Below are positions 1 to 11,424 of a DNA stretch of 64,000 nt, piece by piece; within the stretch, counting starts at the first letter, position 1, and the number at the start of each line of letters is the position of its first letter. The notes under the pieces were generated by a model. That model searched no databases. It saw only the letters and a list, made by a program, of their open reading frames with translations, and was not told where the DNA came from. Made by a program: the position numbers and the translations under genes. Origin of the DNA: Diplocarpon mali (taxonomy: Eukaryota > Ascomycota > Leotiomycetes > Helotiales > Drepanopezizaceae); assembly GCA_024741835.1 (NCBI GenBank), contig JAENRP010000012.1, positions 124,001 to 188,000 of the forward strand. Reading direction: 5' to 3'.

Positions 1-1
1 T

Positions 2-1214
2 GGGTTCGTTGCCTTGTGGAACAAGACTCGCACCGACTGTTCCCCTGCCTATCTGTCAGCTCTGCAGAAGCAGCTCAACGATGTACTCCCTACGTACCTG
101 AACGCCACGGAAAACCAAACCGCCGACTTGAGGACGAGTCAGCAGTGGTTGCGAACGATGGTCTGGCAATTGAGCATCCAGAGCGGCTGCTTGAGCTCCG
201 GGGGTGGCGATCCAACCATGAATTTCCAGTATCCGGTTGACATTGCGAGGGATCTTTTGGAAATGACTTCCCAATTCTCGCGCGAGAGTATGGATATTCA
301 TGGCATCGGCCTTGTATGTGCTCTGGAGGCCCTCTAACTGACATTGCTGACCTTGTTAGATTGAAAAACTCTTCGATGTTGCGTGCTCTCTGACCGATGT
401 TCTCGCACTTCTCCCGCCGAATCCCGACCCCTTCCTGCCTGGCCCCCGAGACTACCTTCACGACTTCATGACGCTTCTCTCGGTTCTCCGGAACGGTGAC
501 CATCGCTTCCTCCCTCTTCTCCTCGCCAAAGTCCACGATGTTCTACCGCGACTGGTCAACCCAATGCTTCAGACAGTACCCGAAACCACAGCGAACATGT
601 GTGCTGAAGTTGACATATTTGATGGATTCGGCAATGCTGGGATTGGCATCTCGTCAAGCTTCCCCGGCTACAACGGAAACGGGACCAGCGGCGGCAAATT
701 CAAGCTTGAGCCAGACACCGAGTTCAACGGGAGCGGTATTACCGGCATGCCCCAGTTCGACAAGAGAATCAAAGAATTGAGCTCCCCGACGATTGAGGGC
801 AACAGTAACAGCACCCCGTTCACAAGCCCCTCGGTCATGCAAAGTCCAGCCAAATACTCTGGCTTAGGAGAGTACCGAGGATTCCCGGATATCCTCTCAT
901 CTGGCATAGCCAACAATGCCGGTCTGCGCAACCATACGGGAAACTTTGAGGAAGGCGTCGGTGGTAGCGAGCGGCACATGGACTTCAAAAGAGAGTTGGA
1001 GGGCACTATGGGGATACTGGGTGCGCACCGGCAAGCCAATCCGCAGATGGCAGGCAATGGGATGGAGGTCAGGCCACCGCCTATGCGGCAATGGAGTGGC
1101 AGTAGCTACGATCTTGGTATTCCTCAGAGCGTCCCTGACCAATTCAGCCATCTACAGAGAGCGAACAGCGGCGGGGGGAGTGTAGAAAGACCCGGGGACG
1201 AATCCTGGAGGTGA
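2..1214 (+). CDS. C-terminal part of a fungal-type transcription factor (5' end outside window)
   Basis: The gene enters from the left edge in frame at base 2 and ends at TGA 1212-1214. Exons are 2-313 and 360-1214; the 46-nt intron (GTATGT...TTAG, with CTAAC before the acceptor) is phase 0. Visible residues include WNKTRTDC, then a hydrophobic/aromatic stretch with WQLSIQSGCLSS and a YPVDIARDLL segment. This resembles the distal part of the fungal-specific regulatory domain of Zn(II)2Cys6 activators. A roughly 200-residue low-complexity tail follows, rich in Ser, Gly, Asn and Pro, as is common in activation regions; it contains FDGFGNAG. The DNA-binding domain would lie upstream of the window. 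Class assignment is inference. I cannot name the factor; an acetate or carbon-metabolism activator is only a loose thought. Confidence 0.6.
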
Positions 1215-2468
1215 AATGCGCTTCCGGTGAAGCCATGATTGGCAAAGGATGTCAGCACCGGCTGGCTGAGGGTACGCCGAGAGATGACGATGTCCAGAAT
1301 AGGTGTCGCTCCTGGTCACTACCAGCGAAGACCCGGCCACAGTCCATCGGTGCCCAGCCCTGGGAACCGCCCTCATCATCTTCCCAAACGCTTTTTACCA
1401 GTTGGAAGATATCACAACACACAACCTGTCGGCACACGGTGAGACGGTAATACGTTTCCGCGGTATCACCCTCGGCGTATAATTCGGCGTCAAGCGAGAG
1501 GAGGGGGAGTTCCCGTCACCGGCGGAGGGACTGGTTGCGGTGGCATTTACGACTTGTGGATCGTGACACGATCGATCCTCCTGCGCATTTTGGCAAAAGA
1601 GCTGCTCGTATGGTGTACATTGGAGTAGCACAGTATGGATATGAATGAATAATATTGCTGTTTGAGATAATCTTGCAGCTGTCCTCTGATGCCCGGGTGT
1701 TGCGCGCTGATTTGTACAGGGTTCACCACAGCAACACACACGTCTGGGAATTGTATCATCGAGATATGAAGAAGCCACTGCACTCGCCGAGATGACGGCC
1801 CCCGCCTGTCGCAGTCCATAATCTGTCTTGCTGTACGTGCCAGCCGTTGCTCTCCGTTCCTGGCACACGGCATGCCCATCTGCGGCCGGACCTCATCATG
1901 TGCGGATGGAAACGTTGACTGGGGCGGCTGTCTTCAGCTTGTCCGCTCGCATTCTCGACCCCGGCATCTCTTGTGCTGACGTTCTTGGGGGATAAGTTGT
2001 CCCCCAAGGCGCCTGTCGGGGAATCTCCCTGCACCATCCAGAGCTGTCTGGAGAGCTGGCAAGTTCCCCGTCTCTCGGTCGACCTCCTCGTATCTCTATG
2101 CCGGATTCCCCGCAGGCCACAGCAGCGCCCGCCGCGCATCGTTTCCCCGCGATACGCTGCACGCGGTCGGTCTCCTCGTCTCTCTGAGATGTCCATCGCG
2201 GGATCCCTGACACGCAAGCCGTCCGCTGCCAAGTCCGACGGCTCACCTGTGCCGACAGGGAACATCGCCGCGCAGCCAGATGTGCATGAAAAGGTGTTTT
2301 GATCTCGCGCACTCGATCCGATGCCGTGAGGCCAACCGCATGACCGAGATCAGACGGCGTGAGCGGGGTGGCTGTGGTGTTTCGAACTGCGTGCTGGCGC
2401 GCTGGGTGTTGCTGCCCTGAGTCAATCTCGAGATGGGATATGGCGGGCGGCCGTTGCTTTCGCTGTGG

Positions 2469-2488
2469 TTTTTTTTTTTTTTTTTTTT
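2469..2488 (+). repeat. Poly-T tract
   Basis: Twenty consecutive T residues followed by a T/C-rich stretch. It is a simple mononucleotide repeat in the intergenic region. Confidence 0.95.
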
Positions 2489-3065
2489 CTTCTCCTTTTG
2501 TTTTATGTTTCTTTCTGCTTTTTTCTTATCTGCATAGATTTTTTGTCGCTTGGAGATAGGGGGATGGGGTTGCGGAGGTTGGCTGGGAGTGGAGTGGAGG
2601 CTGGTGCTTAACATTGGTGTTATTGATGGGGACGTCTTCTCCCCTGGCTGCTGTACACGTCAATACGTTTCTTCCTATGAGCGGGCATTGGATGCGGAAT
2701 CGGGCACGGGGATGCTGAGCTGCGTAGAGCGAGGCCTCCGAGTCGAGAGACTCCAGCGCCAGCTGCGCGGTTTCGGATTCGGTGGTTTGCATCTGCGGAG
2801 GATGGCTTCTTGCTCGTTGCTCCCCGGGTCACAGCGATTCCGAGGCGAGACGATACCAGCCTGCGTCCTGTGGTTCGGAGCACTCATTTCACATCATGTC
2901 TTCTACCGTATACTCGACTCGTAGCACCTTGCCTCTAGGTAGGTATAGGTATCCTGAGACGACGCCGGAATCTGGGGGTTCCCAGCTGTCGGAGAATCGC
3001 CAATTTGCAGCTACGTCAGACCAGCTTCTAAGACCCGCAAAAACTCTAACCAGTCGTCAGCCGAG

Positions 3066-3070
<5 letters not shown>

Positions 3071-3105
<35 letters not shown>

Positions 3106-3143
3106 TCCCCCCTCTCCCTCCTCTCTCTCTCTCTCTCTCTCTC
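3071..3143 (+). repeat. CT dinucleotide microsatellite
   Basis: About 73 bp of nearly pure CT repeats interrupted by a C-rich centre (about 3101-3120). It lies about 540-610 bp upstream of the next coding sequence. Polypyrimidine tracts are common in fungal promoters and long leaders, so it may be part of the promoter of the gene at 3683, but no function is shown. Confidence 0.95.
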
Positions 3144-3682
3144 AAACTCCCTACCCGGTGGGAGATTAATAGCATCCCGACAAGCGCTGTTCCATGTCCG
3201 ATATGGCTGACGCCAAGCGGTCTACGCCATCGCTCCACAGACAAGCCTCGAGAGGTGTAAGGTGTGGATTCCTTCTCATCCCAAATCGGACCCTGGATCT
3301 ACGATGTTGAAACAATGATGTCATGGAGAGCTTTGATACTTCGACAACAGAAGGGGTTGGGGCTGATGTAGGCGGGAGAGCCTGGTCTGGGGGGTGGCAG
3401 GAATCGTGGCTCGAGGTGGGATGTCTGGCTTTGGTGTTTTGCGGGTACGAGGTCGGAGGTGGGGTTGGCTGGCTGGCGGGGGAACTGTCGGTGTCGTGTG
3501 CTGGCATAAGTACCACGGATGCCGTGGGGGATGGAGCACCGCATAACCTGACCATCTGATGTTCGGCGTTTGAGCAGGAAACTTACGCACGGCGATTTGG
3601 AGCCCCCGAACCCGCTCTCCAAACGACCACCGGAGACCAAGCAAGCCAGAAAACACGAAAGCAAACAACAGAAAACGCCTCC

Positions 3683-4708
3683 ATGCTACCCGAGCAGGAA
3701 GAAGTCCACCATCAGATCATCAACTTCTCCTTTCCCCGGAAAGATCCAGAACCACAACCCGACATGGCCACAATGACCGTGCCTCCCCCAGCCCTCTCGA
3801 CAACCTCATCCGCCACGACAGAGGCCCCTCCTCGCCCCCTTCATGTAGATACCAAGGGCAACTGGACAGCCACCCAGACAGCACCGCTCGAGCCCTCCAC
3901 GCCAACGCCCTTACCGGCTGCGGCCCTCGCTCCCTCCACCGTCACCACTCATCGCCCAATCCTCAGACTCAAACCCTTCGAGGCCACCTCTCCCTACGAA
4001 GCCTCGGTCTCGAGCGCATCGTCCTTCTCTCTCAAGCGCCGGGAATCCATCCGATCAAGCCGGAACGAGAAGACCAGGGACCCAGCGAAGCGCACGAAAG
4101 TGGATGGGTTCAAGGAGACCGTCTTCTTTGCCCTCGTACTGCTGCCTCTCAGCTGCTGGTACACGCGGGGTGGGAAGAGGCTGAGCGCCTTGGAAGAGGA
4201 AGACAGGGCCGTCAGGGCGCTGCCCGAGCTCCAGAGGCCGCTGCCGGGGGAGAAGGCGGCTTTCGGGAACGCGAGCGCGATCGAGTGCGCAAACGTGCAT
4301 CCTGTGCGCCGGGAGAGCTTCTCGGCGGCGGCGAGGAGCCACAGCTTCGCGCAGGCGCAGAGGTCGACGGCTCACGGGCGGAGGAACAGCTTCTCGCACG
4401 CCTCGACGGGCCATGGACGGAGCAACAGCATGTCGCAGGTGCCCGGGGAGACCCACGGGAGGAGCAACAGCTTTACGCAGAACCCGGTGGGTAGGACTGA
4501 GAGCTTCGGTCGCGGCCGGCGGGATAGCTGGTCCGGGAACAGGGACCCGGACCGGATCGAGGTGGCCGACTACGACGTTGACCGCGGGGCGGATTTTGAT
4601 GCGCTGAGGCTGGATGCTCCCGAGAGTCCATCGGAAGAGCCGGTGACGGTGGCGGTACCGGTGCCGACGGAGGAGGAGGATGCGCCGCCGGTGGAGGTTG
4701 AGGTTTAG
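3683..4708 (+). CDS. Hypothetical low-complexity protein with Arg/Ser phosphosite-like repeats
   Basis: One open frame of 341 codons; I do not recognise the protein. Residues 1-100 are rich in Pro, Thr, Ser and Ala. Around residues 110-145 there is a basic stretch, then a hydrophobic segment of about 17 residues (ETVFFALVLLPLSCWY) that could be a membrane anchor. From about residue 210 to 285 come imperfect repeats around R-(R/S)-x-S-(F/M): RRESF, RSHSF, RRNSF, RSNSM, RSNSF, RTESF and RRDSW. The C-terminus is acidic (Asp/Glu/Pro/Val). RRxS is the classic basophilic (PKA-type) kinase consensus, so a heavily phosphorylated regulatory protein is a reasonable inference. A later start at 3764 (MATMTV) is possible. 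High GC and strong amino-acid bias leave some risk that the frame is not coding. Confidence 0.5.
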   Translation: MLPEQEEVHHQIINFSFPRKDPEPQPDMATMTVPPPALSTTSSATTEAPPRPLHVDTKGNWTATQTAPLEPSTPTPLPAAALAPSTVTTHRPILRLKPFEATSPYEASVSSASSFSLKRRESIRSSRNEKTRDPAKRTKVDGFKETVFFALVLLPLSCWYTRGGKRLSALEEEDRAVRALPELQRPLPGEKAAFGNASAIECANVHPVRRESFSAAARSHSFAQAQRSTAHGRRNSFSHASTGHGRSNSMSQVPGETHGRSNSFTQNPVGRTESFGRGRRDSWSGNRDPDRIEVADYDVDRGADFDALRLDAPESPSEEPVTVAVPVPTEEEDAPPVEVEV

Positions 4709-7024
4709 GATGTAGATCATGTAATAGTGCTGGGCAGCTCCCCTGCGAGATCGAGCGGGGGCTCGGGCGTGGGAGGTTGGAGGGAGAATTGCAGTTGCTC
4801 ACCGCGCGTCTCTGCGGCACACGGATGGGTAGAGGCTATGGAATCCGATGCCGAGAAGGGTCTTGCGACGACCCTCGACTTCTATCGCTACACTATATCC
4901 AGCGTGATGTGCGTTTGCTTCACCACCACTTCTCACTCAGCACTCTCGTGTGATGCATTCCCTCGGCCTTGGCCGCAATCTCTACAAACTCATCCGTCAT
5001 CCTGGCCCCCCCCCTTCGCAAACATAACAGACCGTCCCAGCCCTCTCCTCGACAGCCCCCAACGCATTGCCCGCGTAGAATTTAGATACGACGACGGGAG
5101 AGAGGGGCGGACGGCGGTCCTGGGAGGGAGGGGTTCCTCTGACGGGGTCCTCCTCCGCTGAGGTCAAGCGGAGTACGCGGATTGCAGAGTTGACCTGGGT
5201 CATCTGGGCGAGGATGACGGGATGGAGTCTCTGCTTCGGTTACTCGCGCCGGCCGACTGAGGAGGTGAGCGAAGTGCCTCCCTCGTCCCACGGTTCGGCG
5301 GCGGTGCGCTCGGGGTGCGCAACGGAGCCTCGGCGCGTTGCCATGGCCCGGTGACGCGGTCTGGCTGCGAGCTGTGCAAGCAGGCGTGGCTGGTGGGATC
5401 TCTTCAAGATCGTGAGGGGCGGGTGGAGGTGAGGCGAGGTGGAGCTTCGCCGGGGGAGATTCGGTTAAGCGAGGGGCTCGAATGGACATATGTCGAAGGA
5501 CGGGGGGTATGTTATGAACGACAGCCGGAATCGGGGAAATGAACGACACCAGCGCATTCCACTCCAGCTCCGCGATGCTTGCTGTTGCAGCCGGAACTCC
5601 CTTCGGAAGAAGACGATATGGTATTGTCACGTGATGAAACCCCCTCTTCTCGGCTGTTGACTTGATTAGGCGAAGCCTCTCACCCGGCTCTTCTTTCTTG
5701 CTCTCGATCGGGATCGCTTGAGACCATCCATGCTGAGGAAGAATCCCCGAACCATATTCGGATATACGTTGCACCTCAGCAAGGACCGAACGAACATCGA
5801 GGTCTGGCACGGAATGGTTGTGTCTTGACCCGGACGCCGCTACTGCAAGCTCAAGGTCAACAGATGGGCTTCTCGGCAAGCAAGAGTCGACCTCCCCCAC
5901 CCCCTTGAAGTTCTTCCCGCCTTTCCCCTCGACGCATCTCAACTGTCAGCCAGGTAGCGGAATACAAGAATATCCACACGCATGGCACCATCCGCAGCGG
6001 GAGGTATCCCGCGGGACTCGCCCACTGGGTGTGGTGGGATCTATACCAGGTCCCCTTCTTGCGTTCGTTCGTTTGTCCGCCCCACGGTGTTGCCTGTACT
6101 AGCGTCTGGAAAGAACTGATGGAGAATCTGAGATGTGGAGTAAACGCAACTCCTCCGGTCTTTCGGGGACACGTCCAGAAGCAGCATTCTCCCCCGGAAT
6201 CCTAACTCCTGCTCAATCTCGTCATGCGCATGATTGTTCGTTCCCCATTGCGAAGATCAGTTCCCACGTGTGAAGGAGACACGTGCCAAACCCTTCAAAG
6301 CTGGGGCGAATATCGGGGCTGCTGTTGTGAGATCCCCCCTTTCATTCCAAGCCCAATCCAAACCACACGTTGACTGGGTGTAGTCGGGGCAGCTCTCACA
6401 TTATTTCTCTCGCATGTTCTCATGTGGACGGTGCGAATACGTATACGACTCGTGACCCCGCTGGTGGTCTGTATCACGCTCTGAGGGGAAAGGGAAGTTT
6501 CCTGTATGAGCCTTGGAGGTTCTCAGATGGAGCTGCATATACGATGTCCTCGCAGCCGGGGTGGACTGGAAGAATCAAAATCTATCCCCCACTTCCAATC
6601 GAAGCGGCCAAGATGCGTCTTCTTACTTCTCCTTTGCTATTGCAAGCTGCTCGTCTCTCGTTCTTGCAACAACCGGCGAAGACCTTCGTTCGGACCTCGC
6701 TGCTCATTCTGGTGAGAAAGTCGCCTCCACAGACGCAAAATATTTCCCGAATGGGTGGCACGTACTGCTAAGTTCGAATCTCTGGCTCCTTTCGTCCCAA
6801 AGGCCTACATCTTCCAGCTCGAACCTTCTTCCCTCAAATATAGTGGCAGCCCGTGGCCGGTAGAGGCCTCAGCAATCAGACTCCGGGTTGCCCGTTACGC
6901 AAAGCTCGCTGTAAATACATCGTCACCCGAATGCTGCGTGGGCGATGGGTAGTGGCGAGCTTCTGACGCGGTGACTGAGAAAGAAAACACAATCGTAGCC
7001 GTTCCTCACACCACAGCCTGTGCC
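4709..7024. other. Intergenic region, no supported gene
   Basis: About 2.3 kb. A minus-strand frame at 5082-5942 (286 codons) is the longest here. It has no recognisable domain, introns or signal sequence, and is Pro/Arg/Ala/Ser-rich like a chance frame in GC-rich DNA. I see no RNA gene or repeat. Confidence 0.5.
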
Positions 7025-7451
7025 ATGACGAGCATCGTTTCCTATCTGTCGCCTCTGGCTTCTACGGTACGTTTATTTCCAAGCCGACGATGACATCTAC
7101 AGCCAAGAGTACCGACCTGTGAAAGTTAGCCCGCCTTTCCACGGTATGCCACGGCTCGGATATCTGCATTGACTGGCCGACCGCTGATTCTGAGCAGGCA
7201 TAACCCTCAAAGTAGTTGACAGTCAAACTCTCATCGAAGGACCGGCCCGATCAGAGCCAGACGAATCCAAGCTGTACTTCATCTCGAGTGCCTCTGAATC
7301 CCAAGACTGGCTCACCGGAGGACTGACGTCGAGCTTTTCGTCCTGGCGACCCACGCTTGATACTTTGGCCATCAAGCCACCCGTTCCGGGCCCTGGAGAA
7401 GCTATTCTCGCTGCCGGGCCACGGTTGGGAACTCGCTACGCGATCCCTTAG
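7025..7451 (+). CDS. Possible small three-exon gene of unknown function (109 aa)
   Basis: Model built by eye. Exons are 7025-7066, 7110-7143 and 7198-7451, with stop TAG 7449-7451. Intron 1 (43 nt) starts GTACGT. Intron 2 (54 nt) starts GTATGC and ends GAGCAG after a GCTGAT branch-like site. The joined frame stays open through all three exons with phase-consistent junctions. The product starts MTSIVSYLSP and ends GPRLGTRYAIP; the middle is Ser/Asp/Glu-rich (SASESQDWLTGG) and the end Pro/Gly-rich. I do not recognise it. In favour are splice-consistent frames and ordinary composition. Against are short length and the absence of any known domain; the 3' part alone could be the end of a longer gene. 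Confidence 0.35.
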
Positions 7452-9240
7452 CGGTACATCAAGTCTGTATCCCGCCTTGAACTCCCGATTCTTCCTCTGA
7501 AATGAGCCTGGAAACTCTTTCTCAGGAGAGAAATGGTCATTACATATGAAAGCGCCTGTTAGTGGCTACCCCCTACGTCTCCGGTGCTCTGGCTCAGTTG
7601 AAATCGCAGTTCCGGACCTGGACCGTCCAGCAGTTGAGAGAGAGACTGCAGAGTACTTCTCGTCCCGTTGGAGCTACTTGAGACAGATCCCTTGTTACCT
7701 CGGTCGCACAGCAGCGTGCAGGGCTCATCAACGTAAGTCCTGTGCTTTCCCCAACATTGGCCGCTGCATGTTTGTGGAGCTGAACATCTGGGAGTTCTCT
7801 AAGGGGGGAGCAGAAGCTTTTCCTTTCGGATCTAACTATACAACTGAGCTCCCTAGGTAGGCTTGCTTCGTGGATCACTTCAGGGGCTAATTATATAAGC
7901 AGGTCCTCAGCGCCTTAGGGTCCTCACTGCGCATCAATCTTTGAATCCGTTTTCCTGACTTGCTAGCTGTACGATACGATCCAGTCCGACTCTGCCGTCT
8001 CTCCGTCGGAATCCAACGTTGACGATCCAGACCAGATCCGATCCGATCCACACCAAGCGAGCTGGCAATCGAAAACTTGTCGAGCCAGGCGAAGACACAT
8101 GGTAGGTCTTTTCAGAATACCACGACTTCGCCGGCCATGTAGCTGGTTGGTCCAGTTGCTAGTCGTCTCTCACGAGCCAGCAGCACTGGTACGTGTGGTT
8201 CCCTACAACTATCCCGACGCCGGACCGGTTGGGGCGGTCCGCTCTCTCCAGAGCCCATGTGCCGACTCCGCGGAGGTGACGTTCTCCGAGACAACCGTCA
8301 CCCATCCCGCGGGCCCGTCCACAGATATCACGGAGTCAATCGAGCCACCACAGGACGCGGACCCGATCTCCCGACCAGTCTTCCCCGGCATCATCGATGT
8401 GAAGAATCACGGCGCATTCCGGATTCCTTGCCTGGGCCAGCCAGCCTCCCCGTCCCCTCTCCTCGAGGCCGAACCCCTCATGACGGGCCCCGGCTCCCGG
8501 GATGCCATGGAGCGCAGAGCTGGCGTTCGTGAGCGACCCGACGTGGGGAACGTCACCGACTACGAGAGGTGGTCGAGTCCGCTCATCAGGACGGACGCGC
8601 TCGCTGACACCACGACCTTGGCGAGGAGGGACCGATTGCGGATCCGCTGGGGGGCCAGGTTGTTCTGGCTTGGATGTGCGGTGGCAGAGCGCTCCGCTCG
8701 CGAATGGTGGTGACGCGGAGGGTGCTGGAGAGAGAGAGAGGACGTTGGCGTTCTCAGGGCCGACACGGATGTGCGCGAATAGCCTCCCTACGCCACTTGC
8801 TATCGCTTGTGCGTTTCTGCCGGAATACAAAGGGGTGATTTGGCTGCACCCTCTTGACACGGGGCAGACTAAACTCCCCGACAGACATAGACGAGCAGAC
8901 CACTCCAAGATTCCGAGCAAGCATCGATATCACTCTAGACAAGCAGATCTGTAATGCAATATGTTCCGATACCAGTCTCCCCTAGCATGTACACGAATTA
9001 ATCGATCGATATCATGTCAGATCTGGCATCGAAACCAGCTGTCGGTTCATCCAAAACAGCCAATCCCAGAAGACTAGGGGGAAAAAAAACTCCGTCACCA
9101 TGGTGTAAATGCCGCTCATGTTTTCCCGTACACTTCAAAAACTCGCTCGCTTTTTCTTTGAGTGACGCATTCCAGAGAAACAGACAACATTCTTCACCCA
9201 CTTCCCAGACAACTTCTACATTCCAGCCCTCCGACATGCT
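7452..9240. other. Intergenic region with unassigned open frames
   Basis: A plus-strand frame at 8099-8713 (204 codons) and an overlapping minus-strand frame at 8336-8920 compete over the same GC-rich DNA. Neither has a recognisable domain or good splice context, so neither is called. The right end carries the 3' flank of the minus-strand gene that stops at 9241. Confidence 0.45.
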
Positions 9241-11424
9241 TCACACACCCCATCCGAGGTTTTCCAAAGTAGATCGAGCGTCGCCAGCGCTCATACCACT
9301 GACGCCCAACGCCCTGACTTGCGAACCCTTCCTCAGCCTCTGCAGGCCGATAGCCACTTTCCAACTCTCTTCCTCACTGACGATAAAGACATATTTCTTG
9401 CCTTCTTGATCCCGGATACTGGCCCTCAAGACATGCAGTCTCGCGGTCTTCATCTCTCCTGTCTGATTCGCACCACGATTATTAGCCCCAGAAGGCGACG
9501 ACGAGCCAACAGAAGAACCATAGGCTGAGTCAGATGCAGACGAGCGACTGTCGTAGGAACTCGCACTATAAGCAGAAGAGGCAGAGGAATTCGCACGCGA
9601 ACGACAATTATTCTTGCAAAGCGACAACATCTCAACGAGCAACGCATCGGTCTCTTCGGCAGAGGCAGGTTTCTCCTTATCCAAGCCCCAGAGTCGACGA
9701 ACAGGGTTTTGTTTGGGAGGAGCATGTGAAGCAAGGCGCGCGGAATTGCCAGCGGAGCTCTGGCGGAAGGAGGGACACCATACCTCTACGAGTTTCATTG
9801 TCCATGCCTTGACGTCCCACTCTCGCTGTGGAACGCCACGGACATCATCGTCGATGAAGAGACCTTCGGTCGTGATTCTGAGAATGAGTCCATCAGTCAC
9901 GGGTCCCACCCCAGAGACAAGTTGCGAAGTTGGCGTTCTCAGGAAAGCGTTGTTGAATGCGTATACGGCTTTGATAACAATCTTATTGGCATCCTTGGTG
10001 CTATATGGACCTCGATGTGATGGAGGTGGAGTGGTTCGGGAGGTGGAATGTGAAGCTGCGTATGAGGATTCCGAGTACAACGAGGAGAGCGACTTCTTGT
10101 GCTGCATCGGCTTCTGAGGCTTGTCGTAGGGTCGGTAAGAGTGGGGGTTAGCTTCGGTGTTCGTGCAAGTTTTTGCTGCGGCTGGTGGAGGTCTTTTGGT
10201 AGGTGACGGCGGGTTAGAGCGCGGAGGAGGGGTGACAGGCCGCCCTTTCGGCCAGGGATTTGTCTTCTCCCCAACTGCAGAGAAGGCGTAAGTACTTCCC
10301 CTAGGCTTGTTCGCTTCTTCATCGTCCTTCTTCTTCTTGTCCTCAGCTGCCTTCTCGCGGGCCGCACGCTCTCGAGCATCCCTTTCTCTCGCCTCTTTCA
10401 ATCTTTTTTCCAGGATTTCGAGATCCTTTCGCTTCTTCTCAAGAGCCTCCTCCTCCTTTCGTTTCCTCTCTTGGTCTTGAGCATCTTCTGCCTTTCTCTT
10501 GGCCTCTCGGAGTTCATCATCCAGTTTCCGTTTGGCCTCTTCGGCCTGCCATCTGGCCTCGTCTGCCTTACGTTTCGCCTCTTCCGCTTTTTGTTTGGCA
10601 ATCCGGGCCTCTTCTTCCCTCTTTTTGGCTTCACGAGCTTCGCGTTCCCTGGCCTCCTTTTCTCTAGCTTCGCGGAGCCGCTTCTCAAGCTCCTCCTTCC
10701 TTTTCTTTTCAGCCTCCCTGGTCTTCCGCTCCTCCTCTTTCCTTCTAGTCTCCTCACGGGCCTTCTCCCACGCACTTCTGGCCGCCCCGCCTGCTCCAGC
10801 AGAGCTATTCGTGTTGGTGTTGGCACCTGGGCCTCCAGCTGTGCTTGCGCCAGTTGGATCTGGGGGGGAACCTTGCCAAGAACTTGGTTTTGGACCCCCA
10901 GGCGTAGGACCAGCTCCGGGCATCGGTCCTGGTCCTGGTCCTGCTCCAGGTCCTGCTCCAGCACCAGGCATAGGCCCTGTCCCAGGATGTGGACCGCCAG
11001 CGTAGCCATTAGACTGCGAGTTCGAATGTGCATTCTGATATGGGCCATTGTTCGGACTAGGCCCACCCGCATTGCTACCTCCACCAGGCCCGGGGCCTCC
11101 GTCAGTTTGTATGCGCCCTAGAGCCCATGCCCCTACGCCAACTGCTATCAACAGCATTATCATACCAGTTCCTCCGGCACCCTTAACGCTATGCCACCAT
11201 GCCATCACGGCGGGTTTTAACGCCGAGCCGACCAGAACAAGTAGCAGAGCTGACGCAAACCCGGCAGCAAAGCTATTGGCATTAGGCTTCAGTGAAGGCA
11301 GATATATGAAGCCTCCTCCGGCAGAATGAGGGGGTAATATGAAGATGTCGTATTTCCCATCCGGCATCCTGGTAGTTTTCGGATTCTCTCCATGTGGCGG
11401 CGGCGGTGGTGGAGGGGGATCCAT
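9241..11424 (-). CDS. Membrane-anchored Gly/Pro-rich coiled-coil protein of unknown function
   Basis: Single exon, 727 residues, ATG at 11424-11422. In order: a poly-Pro start (residues 3-10); two hydrophobic segments at about 52-69 (AAGFASALLLVLVGSAL) and 86-103 (TGMIMLLIAVGVGAWALG) that look like membrane spans; a Gly/Pro/Asn-rich linker to about 215; a highly charged Lys/Glu/Arg/Ala region at about 216-372 with TolA-like repeats, predicted to form a long helix or coiled coil; a Ser/Pro linker; and a C-terminal part of about 240 residues. That part has two conserved-looking blocks (DGLILRITTEGLFIDDD and GKKYVFIVSEEESWKVAIGL) separated by a Ser-rich insert. The ending, beta-like strands followed by a Trp-containing helix, suggests a split PH-like fold, but this is inference. 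The protein is probably fungal-specific, and I cannot assign a role. Confidence 0.75.
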   Translation of the reverse strand: MDPPPPPPPPHGENPKTTRMPDGKYDIFILPPHSAGGGFIYLPSLKPNANSFAAGFASALLLVLVGSALKPAVMAWWHSVKGAGGTGMIMLLIAVGVGAWALGRIQTDGGPGPGGGSNAGGPSPNNGPYQNAHSNSQSNGYAGGPHPGTGPMPGAGAGPGAGPGPGPMPGAGPTPGGPKPSSWQGSPPDPTGASTAGGPGANTNTNSSAGAGGAARSAWEKAREETRRKEEERKTREAEKKRKEELEKRLREAREKEAREREAREAKKREEEARIAKQKAEEAKRKADEARWQAEEAKRKLDDELREAKRKAEDAQDQERKRKEEEALEKKRKDLEILEKRLKEARERDARERAAREKAAEDKKKKDDEEANKPRGSTYAFSAVGEKTNPWPKGRPVTPPPRSNPPSPTKRPPPAAAKTCTNTEANPHSYRPYDKPQKPMQHKKSLSSLYSESSYAASHSTSRTTPPPSHRGPYSTKDANKIVIKAVYAFNNAFLRTPTSQLVSGVGPVTDGLILRITTEGLFIDDDVRGVPQREWDVKAWTMKLVEVWCPSFRQSSAGNSARLASHAPPKQNPVRRLWGLDKEKPASAEETDALLVEMLSLCKNNCRSRANSSASSAYSASSYDSRSSASDSAYGSSVGSSSPSGANNRGANQTGEMKTARLHVLRASIRDQEGKKYVFIVSEEESWKVAIGLQRLRKGSQVRALGVSGMSAGDARSTLENLGWGV

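Larger units (their letters stand above)
1215..3682. other. Intergenic region with no convincing gene
   Basis: About 2.5 kb between two plus-strand genes. It should hold the 3' UTR of the upstream gene and the promoter/leader of the next. Short open frames occur on both strands but lack introns, motifs or plausible starts. Two simple repeats are present (poly-T at 2469-2488 and a CT tract at 3071-3143). Confidence 0.6.

Noticed and set aside
5082..5942. 286-codon open frame on the minus strand
   Set aside because: No domain, signal, introns or plausible start context; Pro/Arg/Ala/Ser-rich, as expected of a chance frame in GC-rich DNA.
6745..6800. tRNA-like T-loop GTTCGAATC near 6772
   Set aside because: No acceptor stem, D-arm or anticodon arm can be folded around it.
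8099..8920. Competing plus (8099-8713) and minus (8336-8920) open frames
   Set aside because: They overlap on opposite strands in GC-rich sequence and neither has recognisable features; nothing favours one of them.
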